Shown piece by piece: positions 44,841 to 52,311 of a DNA stretch of 64,000 nt. The stretch is from the NCBI RefSeq assembly GCF_044068625.1, contig NZ_JBIPKH010000002.1, forward strand, positions 1 through 64,000, in the 5' to 3' direction. The notes below the pieces were generated by a model, which searched no databases, had not been told where the DNA came from, and saw only the letters and a program-made list of their open reading frames with translations. This stretch comes from Desulfurivibrio sp044068625 (GTDB taxonomy: Bacteria > Desulfobacterota > Desulfobulbia > Desulfobulbales > Desulfurivibrionaceae). The translations under genes were made by a program, and so were the position numbers. Position 1 is the stretch's first letter; each line of letters begins with the position of its first letter.

Positions 44841-44992
44841 CCGACCGGGCCTTTCTTGGATTTTTCGCCTTAATACAGTATGTTCCGTTTTAAACTCGCG
44901 ACTCTTTGGCCTGTCGGGATGGATTGAAGATGTGAAACTCCCGGCAACCAGCTGTTCTTCCGTGCTATCTCTTTGTTTGTCGGCTCCGCCGA

Positions 44993-45012
44993 CCGTTACT
45001 TTGTCGTAACAA
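44993..45012 (+). promoter_or_regulatory. GTTAC-N6-GTAAC palindrome, proximal enhancer candidate
   Basis: CCGTTAC-TTTGTC-GTAACAA repeats the motif. Its centre is about 190 bp upstream of the expected transcript start, a typical enhancer distance. It is 172 bp from the distal copy. Confidence 0.55.
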
Positions 45013-45165
45013 CCTCGCCTCGCTCCTTCCTCCTGGCCCATCAGGAAATCCCGTGACTCTCGCTTTGGCAACCTTTTCATAACAGCATAAATCGTTGTCA
45101 AATCAGTTGACTAAGTTCGCATGAGCAGCTTTTGCGCACGGTACATTAGTCACCAGAAACAAACC

Positions 45166-45182
45166 CTGGCACGTTTGATGCT
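45166..45182 (+). promoter_or_regulatory. Sigma-54 (-24/-12) promoter of the reductase operon
   Basis: CTGGCACGTTTGATGCT matches YTGGCACGNNNNTTGCW with a single mismatch (A for the first T of TTGC) and exact GG-N10-GC spacing (GG 45168-45169, GC 45180-45181). It lies about 105 bp before the reductase start codon. Confidence 0.75.
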
Positions 45183-45287
45183 ATGTGGAGTGAGTTGAGA
45201 AAACCGTAAAGTTAATTGCTCGGTATTGGGGATTGGGGATGGGGACAAGTCAATGATCGGGAAAATTACTAACCAGAGGAGGATATG

Positions 45288-47822
45288 ATGAGAATCAAGA
45301 GGCGGGATTTCCTGAAACTGAGTGCCGCCGCCGGCACGGCGGTCGCGTTGAACAAAGGTTCGGCTCTCAATGCCTTCGCCCAGGCAAAGGGCAGGGAGAT
45401 TGGCGGGGAAGATCCCGGCAAATGGATGGCATCCACCTGCCAGGGCTGTACCACCTGGTGTCCCATCGAAATTTTTGTCCAGAACGGTCGGGCCACCAAG
45501 GTTCGGGGCAATCAGTTCAGCAAGGCCAATAGCGGTTACTGTTGTGTTCGCGGTCATCTGATTATTCAGCAGATTTATGATCCGGACCGGATCAAGACCC
45601 CGATGAAGCGGACCAACCCGGTCAAGGGGCGGGGGGTGGATCCCAAATTCGTGCCCATCAGCTGGGACGAGGCGATGGATACCATCGCCGATAAGGTCAT
45701 CGAGCTGCGTAAAAACAAGGAGACTAACAAGTATCTGTTGATGCGCGGCCGTTACTCCGATCACAATGCCATCCTTTACAGCGATCTCACCAAGATGATC
45801 GGTTCCCCCAACAATATCTCCCACAGCGCCATCTGCGCCGAAGTGGAGAAGATGGGCTCCTTCTATACCGAAGGATTCTGGGGTTATCGGGATTATGACC
45901 TGGACAAGATGAAGTATCTTATTGTCTGGGCCTGCGATCCGGTCTCCTCCAACCGCCAGATTCCCAATGCCATCACCAAGTTCAACAACCTGCTGGAAAA
46001 CGGCACCATGGTGGCCATCGACCCCCGGATGAGCAACACCGCCGCCAAGGCCCATCACTGGCTGCCGCTCAAACCCCAGACCGACAGCGCCCTGGCGGTG
46101 GCCATGGCCCACGTGATCCTTACCGAAGGCCTCTGGAACAAGGAGTTCTGCGGAGATTTCAAGGATGGCAAAAACCTCTTCAAGGCCGGCAAAAACGTGG
46201 ATGAAGGTAGCTTTGACGAAAAGATCACCAATGGCCTGGTCAAGTGGTGGAATATCGAGTTGAAGGACCGGACTCCGGCCTGGGCCGCCAAGATCACCGG
46301 CATCGATCAAAAACAGATCACCGAGGTGGCCCGGGGATTCGCCAAGGCCGCTCCCCAGTGCGCCATCTGGTACGGGCCCAACATGCAGCCCCGGGGCACC
46401 TACGCGGTCATGGCCATCCATGCCCTCAACGGCCTGGTGGGCGCCATCGACAGCGAGGGAGGCCTCTGTACCGGCATGGGCGGGGTTTCCAGTGGCTATC
46501 CCAAGATCGACGCCTTCCAGGATGATCTGGCCAAGGAGGGGGCTAAAAGCAAGAAGATCGACCAGCGCGGCACCCTCATGTTTCCGGCCATGGCCAGCGG
46601 CAAGCCCGGGGGTGGGGTGGTGACCAACAACGTGGCCAACGCCATCCTGGCCGAGGACCCCTACGAGATCAAGCTGGCCATTGGCTATTTCTGCAATTTC
46701 AACTTTTCCGGCACCGAGGGGGGGCGTTGGGACAAGGCGCTGGCCAAGCTTCCCTTCTTCGTGCACCTGGTCCCTATGTCTTCCGAGATGAGCCAGTTTG
46801 CCGATATCGTGCTGCCCGCGGCTCTCCATCACAGCGAGCACTGGGCGGTGGTGCGCAGCAAGGCCAATCTTTACGGCCACACCTCCATCCAGCAACCGCT
46901 GATCGAGCGGATGTTCGAAGTCAAGGGGGCGGAGACCGAATTTGTCTGGTTGCTGGGGGAAAAACTGGCCGCCAAGGGTTTCCCCAACGTGCTGGATTGG
47001 CTCAAGAGCTTCAAGGACCCGGAAACCGGCAAGGCCCCCAGCAATGGTGAAGAATTCGCCCTGTACGCCACCAAGATCAGGTCCCACAAAGCCTGGGATC
47101 CGGCCCAGAATAAGGATTACCCGGGGGACCGTCCCCAGGGCTGGCAGGAGTTTGTCGAGCGGGGTGTGGTCAACAGCCCCCGTTTCACCTTCGGTAAGAA
47201 GTGGGCCGATGGGTTCCCCACCGAGACCAAAAAGTTTGAATTCTACAGCGAAACCCTCAAGAAAGCCCTTAACACCCATGCCGCCAACCATAATGTCTCG
47301 GTTGACCGGGTGCTGGAAGTGACCAATTACGAGGCTCGGGGGGAGAAGGCCTTTGTGCCCCACTACGAATCGGTTATCCGCCATGGCGATTCCAAGAGCT
47401 ATCCTTTCGACCTGATCGACATGAAGTCCCGCCTCAACCGAGAAGGGCGCAGCGGTAACCTGCCCTGGTACCTGGGGTTCAAGAAGTGCGATCCTGGTGA
47501 TCTCAACCATGAAGATGTGATCCAGATCAATCCCGCCGACGCCAAAAAGCTGGGGATCAAGGATGGGGAGATGGTCAAGGTCAGTTCGACCGTCGGCAGT
47601 CTGAAGGTAAGGGCCCGCCTGTGGGAAGGGGTTCAACCGGGGACCGTTGCCAAATGTTACGGCCAGGGCCATTGGGCCTATGGCCGGGTGGCGACCATCG
47701 AGCATGGCAAGACCCCCCGGGGAGCCAACTTCAACGAGATCATGCCCGACGATTATGACCGTCTGAGCGGCGCCACCGCCCGTAACAGCGGTTTTGTCGG
47801 TGTCAAAATCGAGCGGGCCTAA
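45288..47822 (+). CDS. arrA: ArrA-like respiratory oxyanion reductase, molybdopterin catalytic subunit
   Basis: An 844-residue, Tat-exported (KRRDFLKLS) member of the DMSO reductase family. The second of two adjacent ATGs is chosen because AGGAGG is 5 bp before it. The 4Fe-4S site is C51-x2-C54-x3-C58-x26-C85. RGRY is at 153-156, the motif that separates arsenate reductase ArrA from arsenite oxidase ArxA, which has GRGWG. H179, S180, C183 (Mo ligand position) and K188 in ISHSAICAEVEK match ArrA active-site positions. Regions such as VILTEGLWNKEF and DPRMSNTAAKAH are also ArrA-like. The family reduces arsenate to arsenite in the periplasm; antimonate reductases are close relatives. The central GPNMQPRGTY region departs from canonical ArrA, so the substrate is probable, not proven. 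Confidence 0.7.
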   Translation: MRIKRRDFLKLSAAAGTAVALNKGSALNAFAQAKGREIGGEDPGKWMASTCQGCTTWCPIEIFVQNGRATKVRGNQFSKANSGYCCVRGHLIIQQIYDPDRIKTPMKRTNPVKGRGVDPKFVPISWDEAMDTIADKVIELRKNKETNKYLLMRGRYSDHNAILYSDLTKMIGSPNNISHSAICAEVEKMGSFYTEGFWGYRDYDLDKMKYLIVWACDPVSSNRQIPNAITKFNNLLENGTMVAIDPRMSNTAAKAHHWLPLKPQTDSALAVAMAHVILTEGLWNKEFCGDFKDGKNLFKAGKNVDEGSFDEKITNGLVKWWNIELKDRTPAWAAKITGIDQKQITEVARGFAKAAPQCAIWYGPNMQPRGTYAVMAIHALNGLVGAIDSEGGLCTGMGGVSSGYPKIDAFQDDLAKEGAKSKKIDQRGTLMFPAMASGKPGGGVVTNNVANAILAEDPYEIKLAIGYFCNFNFSGTEGGRWDKALAKLPFFVHLVPMSSEMSQFADIVLPAALHHSEHWAVVRSKANLYGHTSIQQPLIERMFEVKGAETEFVWLLGEKLAAKGFPNVLDWLKSFKDPETGKAPSNGEEFALYATKIRSHKAWDPAQNKDYPGDRPQGWQEFVERGVVNSPRFTFGKKWADGFPTETKKFEFYSETLKKALNTHAANHNVSVDRVLEVTNYEARGEKAFVPHYESVIRHGDSKSYPFDLIDMKSRLNREGRSGNLPWYLGFKKCDPGDLNHEDVIQINPADAKKLGIKDGEMVKVSSTVGSLKVRARLWEGVQPGTVAKCYGQGHWAYGRVATIEHGKTPRGANFNEIMPDDYDRLSGATARNSGFVGVKIERA

Positions 47823-47872
47823 CCCTCGATTACCGGGTTAACATACTTTTGGGACCTAAGGAGGAATAAGCG

Positions 47873-48634
47873 ATGACGCAATACGCGATGGTTATAGATC
47901 TGCAGAAATGCACGGGCTGCGGGGCCTGCGCCCTGGCCTGCAAAACCGGCAACAACACCGCTTCGTACAACAACGGTCAGACCCATAACTGGGCTGATTA
48001 CCAGCCGGAAGTAAAGGGAACCTTTCCCAACACCAAGTACACCATGCGGCCGGTGCTTTGTAATCACTGCACCAATGCCCCCTGTGTGGACGCCTGCCCG
48101 GTGACCCCCAAGGCGATGTTCAAGACCCCCGAGGGGATCACCATGCATAACGATGAGCGCTGCATCGGCTGCCGCCTTTGCCAGCAGGCCTGCCCCTACT
48201 CCCAAATGGAGGTGCCGGCCAACAGTGAAGCTTACAGCGTGATCTCCTACAATAAGGCCGGCTCGCCCTATCAGCCGATCTTTGCCGACAAGAGCGAGTT
48301 GGTCCCCGGCATCACCACCTCCGGAGCCGAATTGGCCGCCAAGGTCGGCAGTGTCCCGCCCCATCGGACGGCGTACAGCCATCCCGATTATCAGGATGTG
48401 CGCCGGGGCGGTATCACCGAAAAGTGCATCTTCTGCGAGCATCGGGTCAAGAAAGGCCAGCCCCCCAACTGTGTGGAGGCTTGCCCTTCCCAGGCCCGCG
48501 CCTTCGGTGATATCTCCGACCCCAGCAGTGAGGTGGCCCGGCTGATCAAGAAGTATAAGCCTAGCGTGCTCAAACCGGAGGCCGGGACCAAACCCAATGT
48601 CTTTTACATTCGGGAGTACAGCGTTCGCTCCTGA
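47873..48634 (+). CDS. arrB: Four-cluster ferredoxin electron-transfer subunit (ArrB-like)
   Basis: A 253-residue iron-sulfur protein with four cysteine groups: CTGCGACALAC, CNHCTNAPCVDACP, CIGCRLCQQACP and CIFCEHRVKKGQ...CVEACP, binding four 4Fe-4S clusters. No signal peptide is present, as expected for a subunit that crosses the membrane bound to the Tat-exported partner. The N-terminus YAMVIDLQKCTGCGACALACK and the N-rich THNWADY segment resemble ArrB. It follows arrA by 50 bp with an AAGGAGG site. No NrfD/ArrC-type membrane subunit is encoded next to it, so electrons must come from a separate quinol oxidase. Confidence 0.88.
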   Translation: MTQYAMVIDLQKCTGCGACALACKTGNNTASYNNGQTHNWADYQPEVKGTFPNTKYTMRPVLCNHCTNAPCVDACPVTPKAMFKTPEGITMHNDERCIGCRLCQQACPYSQMEVPANSEAYSVISYNKAGSPYQPIFADKSELVPGITTSGAELAAKVGSVPPHRTAYSHPDYQDVRRGGITEKCIFCEHRVKKGQPPNCVEACPSQARAFGDISDPSSEVARLIKKYKPSVLKPEAGTKPNVFYIREYSVRS

Positions 48635-48704
48635 TCCACAGCGGCGGGGTGGGCGCCTCGGGGTGTCCACCCTGGCCATATTTTAATACCGGGATATTTG
48701 CACC

Positions 48705-49385
48705 ATGACCAAAGTCAGGGAGATGAAAATGCAGCGGGCCGATTGCTTCAAGTTACTCGCCGCCTGCTTTTATGAGCCGGATCGGGAGCTGTTTCTGGAG
48801 GAGCGCTTGTGCGACAACCTGGCCTCGTTGTTGTCGGCCTTTGGCTGCGAAGATTCGGCGATCTCCACCCTGGCCATGAAAAAGGCCCTGCAGGCCACGG
48901 GTCAGGAGGAGTTGCTGGTGGAGTACGCCCGGCTTTTTGTCGGTCCGTTTGAGCTACTTGCCCCGCCCTATGGTTCGGTCTATCTGGAGCAGGGCGGCAG
49001 GTTGATGGGTGACACCACCGTGGCGGTGCGAAAACGGTACCGGGAAAGCGGGCTTGAGCTGGAAGTGATGGAAGCTCCCGATCACATCGCCCTGGAGCTG
49101 GAGTTCATGCATTACCTCTGTCTTGGTGAGGCGGAGGCCTGGGCAAACGGAGAGCCGGATCGGGTGCTGCGGCTGGTCGCCGACCAGGCGGAATTTTTCC
49201 GTGATTATTTAAGTTCCTGGGTCCCGGCTTTTTGTGTTAAAGTGAAAAAAGGTACGAATAGTGGTTTTTACCTTGCTTTGGCCGAATCTCTGGAGTCCTT
49301 TATCCGGGAGATCGCCCCTTTTTATGAGGCGGTTACCCCTTTGGCCCAAAGCGAGGTGGGTTGTGACCACGGAACCGCGGCCTAA
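48705..49385 (+). CDS. TorD-family molybdoenzyme assembly chaperone
   Basis: A 226-residue all-helical cytoplasmic protein of the TorD/DmsD family. The N-terminus RADCFKLLAACFYEPDREL, the central GPFELLAPPYGSVYLE and APDHIALELEFMHYL correspond to conserved TorD helices. Such chaperones bind the Tat signal of the catalytic subunit and guide cofactor insertion. The start may be ATG 48729, which has GGGAG six bases upstream and would remove eight residues. Its position after the Fe-S subunit and before tatA makes it the dedicated chaperone for the ArrA-like protein. Confidence 0.9.
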   Translation: MTKVREMKMQRADCFKLLAACFYEPDRELFLEERLCDNLASLLSAFGCEDSAISTLAMKKALQATGQEELLVEYARLFVGPFELLAPPYGSVYLEQGGRLMGDTTVAVRKRYRESGLELEVMEAPDHIALELEFMHYLCLGEAEAWANGEPDRVLRLVADQAEFFRDYLSSWVPAFCVKVKKGTNSGFYLALAESLESFIREIAPFYEAVTPLAQSEVGCDHGTAA

Positions 49386-49412
49386 CCGCGGCAACTGGAA
49401 GGAGGAAGCGAT

Positions 49413-49577
49413 ATGTTTGGTCTGGGGATGACGGAGCTGATGGTGATACTGGTTATTGCCTTCCTGGTTTTCGGGGGCAAAAAGTTGCCCGAGCTGGGAG
49501 CCGGTCTGGGCAAGGGGATCTCCTCCTTTAAAAAAGGTTTGCGTGAACCCGAGCAGATCGAGGATAAAACCGCGTAA
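49413..49577 (+). CDS. tatA: Sec-independent translocase subunit TatA
   Basis: A 54-residue protein. It begins MFGLGMTELMVILVIAFLVFGGKKLPELG, split as a short periplasmic start, a single helix (about 6-20), the FGxKKLPELG hinge and an amphipathic helix (GAGLGKGISSFKKGL). This is the TatA/TatE pore-forming component. The ATG has GGAGGAAGCG upstream. It lies 27 bp after the TorD-like gene, so export capacity is encoded inside the reductase operon. No tatB or tatC is nearby; those must be elsewhere. Confidence 0.95.
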   Translation: MFGLGMTELMVILVIAFLVFGGKKLPELGAGLGKGISSFKKGLREPEQIEDKTA

Positions 49578-49595
49578 CATATCTGAATTATAAAA

Positions 49596-49680
49596 GTCTC
49601 CGAGCCTGAGAGCCTAAGCCGTTTTCTTGCGGTAAGGTTCGCGGCCGATAGGGCGCGGTTGGAAACGGCCCCGCCTCCCT
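49596..49680 (+). ncRNA. Candidate molybdenum cofactor (Moco) riboswitch
   Basis: The interval between tatA and moaA contains a GC-rich segment starting with CTCCGAGCC and ending with CCGCCTCCC, with nested pairings such as GCCTAAGCCG...CGGTAAGG and GGGC...GCCC around a GGTTGGAAAC loop. Moco-responsive leaders are known directly upstream of moaA in many proteobacteria and share this layout. The terminal CCTCCC could pair with the moaA ribosome binding site. The call rests on position and local pattern; no covariance search was possible. Confidence 0.55.
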
Positions 49681-49699
49681 TGTTTGGAAAGGAGAAAGC

Positions 49700-50737
49700 A
49701 TGTCCGCACCTCATATTCTGCAAGTGTCCGGCCCGGTTGCCGCGACCATGCCTCCCGCGTCCCTGATCGATGACCATGGCCGCCGCATCAACTACCTGCG
49801 GCTGGCCATCACCGACCGTTGCAATCTCCGTTGCCGTTACTGTCGCCCCGCCAAAGGGGTGCCCTTCATACCCCATGATCAGATCCTGACCCTGGAGGAA
49901 CTCCAGCGCCTGGTGGAGATTTTTTGTGATCTGGGAGTGGAGAAGGTGAGGGTGACCGGTGGTGAACCCTTCTCCCGGCGGGGCTGCGTACCCTTTCTGA
50001 ACAGAATTCGCCGAATTGCTGGCCTGAAGTTCCTCCATATCACCACCAACGGGGTTAAAACCGCCCGCTATCTCGATGAGCTGGCCGCAATGGGGGTCAG
50101 TGGGGTCAATTTAAGCCTCGATACCCTGGATGGGGCAAGATTCCAGCGGATTACCCGGCGGGATTTCCTCGATCCGGTCCTGGAAACCCTGCAGGGCCTC
50201 ATTGCCCGGGCCATTCCCTTTAAGATCAACAGCGTGGTTCTTGAAGACACCACCGATGAAGAGATTGTCCGCCTGGTGGCACTGACGGAGAGCCAACCGG
50301 TTACTCTTCGTTTTATCGAAAGAATGCCTTTTTCCGGCACGGCGGGATCGGCGGGTTTGGGTGATGGCGATCTGATTGTTCGACTGAATAGAATTTTTCC
50401 CGATCTGACCGAAATTCCGCCTGGCCAGGCGCCCACCACTGCCCGCCTCTTCGCCCTGCCGGATCACCAGGGCCGGCTGGGGGTGATCCAGGGCTACTCC
50501 CGCCTGTTCTGCAAAAGTTGCAACAAGGTGCGAATAACCCCGGCCGGAATTCTTAAAACCTGCCTCTACGACGACGGGACCCTTGATCTGAAACAGATGT
50601 TGCGGAGCGGCGCCGACGATGACGAGATCAAGCGGGCCATTGTCGCCAGCGTAAGTAAACGCTTTGTCAATGGCCACGAGGCGGAGCGTTTTTCCGCCCG
50701 AAAATCTGAACCGTCCATGGCAGCAATCGGCGGTTGA
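49700..50737 (+). CDS. moaA: GTP 3',8-cyclase (molybdenum cofactor biosynthesis)
   Basis: A 345-residue radical SAM enzyme that, with MoaC, makes cyclic pyranopterin monophosphate from GTP, the first step of molybdenum cofactor synthesis. The N-terminal cluster is C41-x3-C45-x2-C48 in DRCNLRCRYC. The C-terminal substrate cluster is in FCKSCNKVRITPAGILKTC, and the protein ends in the functionally important GG. The ATG is preceded by AAAGGAGAAAGC. It lies behind a candidate Moco riboswitch, so its expression would follow cofactor supply. Confidence 0.96.
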   Translation: MSAPHILQVSGPVAATMPPASLIDDHGRRINYLRLAITDRCNLRCRYCRPAKGVPFIPHDQILTLEELQRLVEIFCDLGVEKVRVTGGEPFSRRGCVPFLNRIRRIAGLKFLHITTNGVKTARYLDELAAMGVSGVNLSLDTLDGARFQRITRRDFLDPVLETLQGLIARAIPFKINSVVLEDTTDEEIVRLVALTESQPVTLRFIERMPFSGTAGSAGLGDGDLIVRLNRIFPDLTEIPPGQAPTTARLFALPDHQGRLGVIQGYSRLFCKSCNKVRITPAGILKTCLYDDGTLDLKQMLRSGADDDEIKRAIVASVSKRFVNGHEAERFSARKSEPSMAAIGG

Positions 50738-50801
50738 ACTTGCTCTCCCAGTCTTGTGTTCAACGGTTGAAGCCAATTAATTGCTCTTGAGGAGAACGAC
50801 G

Positions 50802-51233
50802 ATGGCATATGTGGAAGCGGTTTGCACCAGCGAAAAAAAGGGGATTGTCAAGCGTGAGCAGGCCAGGGTTACCCTGAAACGGGAATGGGGGCTGGAGAGC
50901 GACGCCCATGCCGGTGAGTGGCACCGCCAGGTCTCTCTTTTGGCCGGTGAATCCATCGACAACGTCAAAAAGGTGCTGCCCACCCTTAAAAACGGCGCCT
51001 TCGCCGAGAATATCATCACCCGGGGAATCGATCTGACGGCCTTGAAGGTGGGGGATCGGCTGCGGATTGGGGAGCAGGTGATTCTGGAGATCACCCAGAT
51101 CGGCAAGGAGTGCCACAATGCCGGTTGTGCCATCAAAAAGGCCACCGGCGACTGCATCATGCCCCGGGAGGGCCTGTTCGCCCGGGTGATTGAGGGTGGC
51201 GAGGCCAAGGCGGGTGACCCCATCCTGACCTGA
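50802..51233 (+). CDS. MOSC-domain protein
   Basis: A 143-residue MOSC domain protein. The domain runs through LESDAHAGEWHRQVSLLAGES to LKVGDRLRIGEQVILEITQIGKECH, with the conserved cysteine in KECHNAGCA, a position linked to sulfur handling in MOSC proteins. Stand-alone MOSC proteins are associated with molybdenum cofactor enzymes and may sulfurate or deliver cofactor. The ATG at 50802 has GAGGAG upstream. It closes the arrA-moaA gene block. Confidence 0.92.
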   Translation: MAYVEAVCTSEKKGIVKREQARVTLKREWGLESDAHAGEWHRQVSLLAGESIDNVKKVLPTLKNGAFAENIITRGIDLTALKVGDRLRIGEQVILEITQIGKECHNAGCAIKKATGDCIMPREGLFARVIEGGEAKAGDPILT

Positions 51234-51256
51234 TGGTTGGCCGCCGGCTGCGCTGC

Positions 51257-51356
51257 GGTTAAACGGGCCTGTATTGTTGGGTTGGCGGAGATAAGCGGCC
51301 ACGGGGAGATTGCCAGATCGCTGCAAATCTGGTAGAAATTTCTCCCCGTTTAAACC
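51257..51356. other. Nested inverted repeats after the MOSC gene, possible terminator or structured RNA
   Basis: ACGGGGAGA (51301-51309) pairs with TCTCCCCGT (51341-51349), and inside it CCAGAT (51313-51318) pairs with ATCTGG (51327-51332). A flanking pair, GGTTAAACGGG (51257-51267) with CCCGTTTAAACC (51345-51356), offers a competing fold. No strong T run follows, so it is an unusual terminator at best. It separates the reductase/cofactor block from tatD. Confidence 0.4.
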
Positions 51357-51377
51357 CGCCGCCCGAAGGAGCAAACC

Positions 51378-52217
51378 GTGACCGCCCAAACCAGGCCCGC
51401 CCCCCCGCAGTCAGCCAGTTCCTCTTTTTTCCCGCTGATCGATACCCACTGTCACCTGGATTTTCCCGATTATCAGGACGATTACGCCGCCATGCTGGCC
51501 CGGGCCGAAGAGGCCGGGGTGGTGGAGATCATCACCGTGGGGATTGATCTGCCCACCTCCCGCCAGGCGGTGGCCCTGGCCCAAACGGCTGTGGGTGAAG
51601 AATCCAACCTGAAAGTCCATGCCACCGTCGGGGTCCACCCCCACCATGTCAATGAACTGGTGGAGGGTGATTACCGGCGGTTGCGGGCATTGGCCTCGTC
51701 TCCGCCGGTGGTGGCCTATGGCGAGATCGGTCTGGACTACGCCAAGGAGTATTCACCGGCCCCCTTGCAACGGCGCCATTTCGCGGCCCAGGTCCAGTTG
51801 GCCCGGGAGTTGGGCCTGCCGCTGATCATTCACGACCGGGAAGCCCATGCCGACACCCTGGCCATCCTCAATGAGGCTGGCCCCTTGCCCGCCGGCGGCG
51901 TGATGCACTGCTTTTCCGGGGATGCCGCCCTGGCCGAGCAGGTCATCGATATGGGGTTTTATATTTCGATCACCGGGGTGATTACTTTCAAAACGGCTGC
52001 CACTCTGCGCGAGGCGGTGAGCCGGGTACCCCTGGACCGCCTCCTGCTGGAAACCGACGGTCCTTTCCTGGCCCCGGTGCCCCATCGGGGCAAGCGTAAC
52101 GAACCAGCCTTTCTTACTTTTATAGCCGCCAAAATTGCCGAATTGAAGGGGTGTTCCCTTGCGGAGTTAACCGCCGCCACCACCGCCAACGCCCGGCGAT
52201 TATTTAACTTAACTTGA
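51378..52217 (+). CDS. TatD-family metal-dependent hydrolase
   Basis: A 279-residue TIM-barrel hydrolase. The metal site is built from DTHCHLDF near the start, GEIGLDYAKE (E ligand), PLIIHDREAH, MHCFSG and ETDGPFLAP near the end. TatD proteins are 3'-5' DNA/RNA exonucleases or deoxyribonucleases in DNA repair, and despite the name are not part of the Tat system. A GTG start at 51378 has GAAGGAG upstream. The Ser/Pro-rich 20-residue leader is longer than usual. Confidence 0.93.
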   Translation: MTAQTRPAPPQSASSSFFPLIDTHCHLDFPDYQDDYAAMLARAEEAGVVEIITVGIDLPTSRQAVALAQTAVGEESNLKVHATVGVHPHHVNELVEGDYRRLRALASSPPVVAYGEIGLDYAKEYSPAPLQRRHFAAQVQLARELGLPLIIHDREAHADTLAILNEAGPLPAGGVMHCFSGDAALAEQVIDMGFYISITGVITFKTAATLREAVSRVPLDRLLLETDGPFLAPVPHRGKRNEPAFLTFIAAKIAELKGCSLAELTAATTANARRLFNLT

Positions 52218-52311
52218 AAATTATTCCTGTTTTTTTCGGCCGCTAAATGCTAACTTTGCTCCAGGCTATCTTGTTAACGGTAATCATTCAATTGCTGAGG
52301 GATTGGCGGAA

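Larger units (their letters stand above)
44768..45287. other. 520-bp intergenic control region of the reductase operon
   Basis: Contains two GTTAC-N6-GTAAC palindromes (44821-44840, 44993-45012) and the sigma-54 promoter at 45166-45182. A weak hairpin TCGAG-TTTT-CTCGA lies near 44793-44810 without a T run. An inverted repeat GTCAA-N5-TTGAC at 45097-45111 between enhancer and promoter could be a bending-protein site, which I cannot confirm. A 90-codon minus-strand frame at 44829-45101 covers this region; it has no recognised family and I do not call it. Confidence 0.6.

Noticed and set aside
44996..45010. Reading the GTTAC palindromes as transposon termini
   Set aside because: No transposase or target-site duplication is visible, and a third copy sits upstream of the regulatory operon, which favours a regulator binding site.
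44829..45101. A 90-codon minus-strand frame in the reductase control region
   Set aside because: No recognised domain, and it covers both enhancer palindromes. Kept only as a note on possible repeat origin.
45150..47705. An 851-codon open frame on the minus strand
   Set aside because: It is antisense to the ArrA-like gene, has a composition typical of the reverse frame of GC-rich genes (Gly, His and Pro rich), and matches no family.
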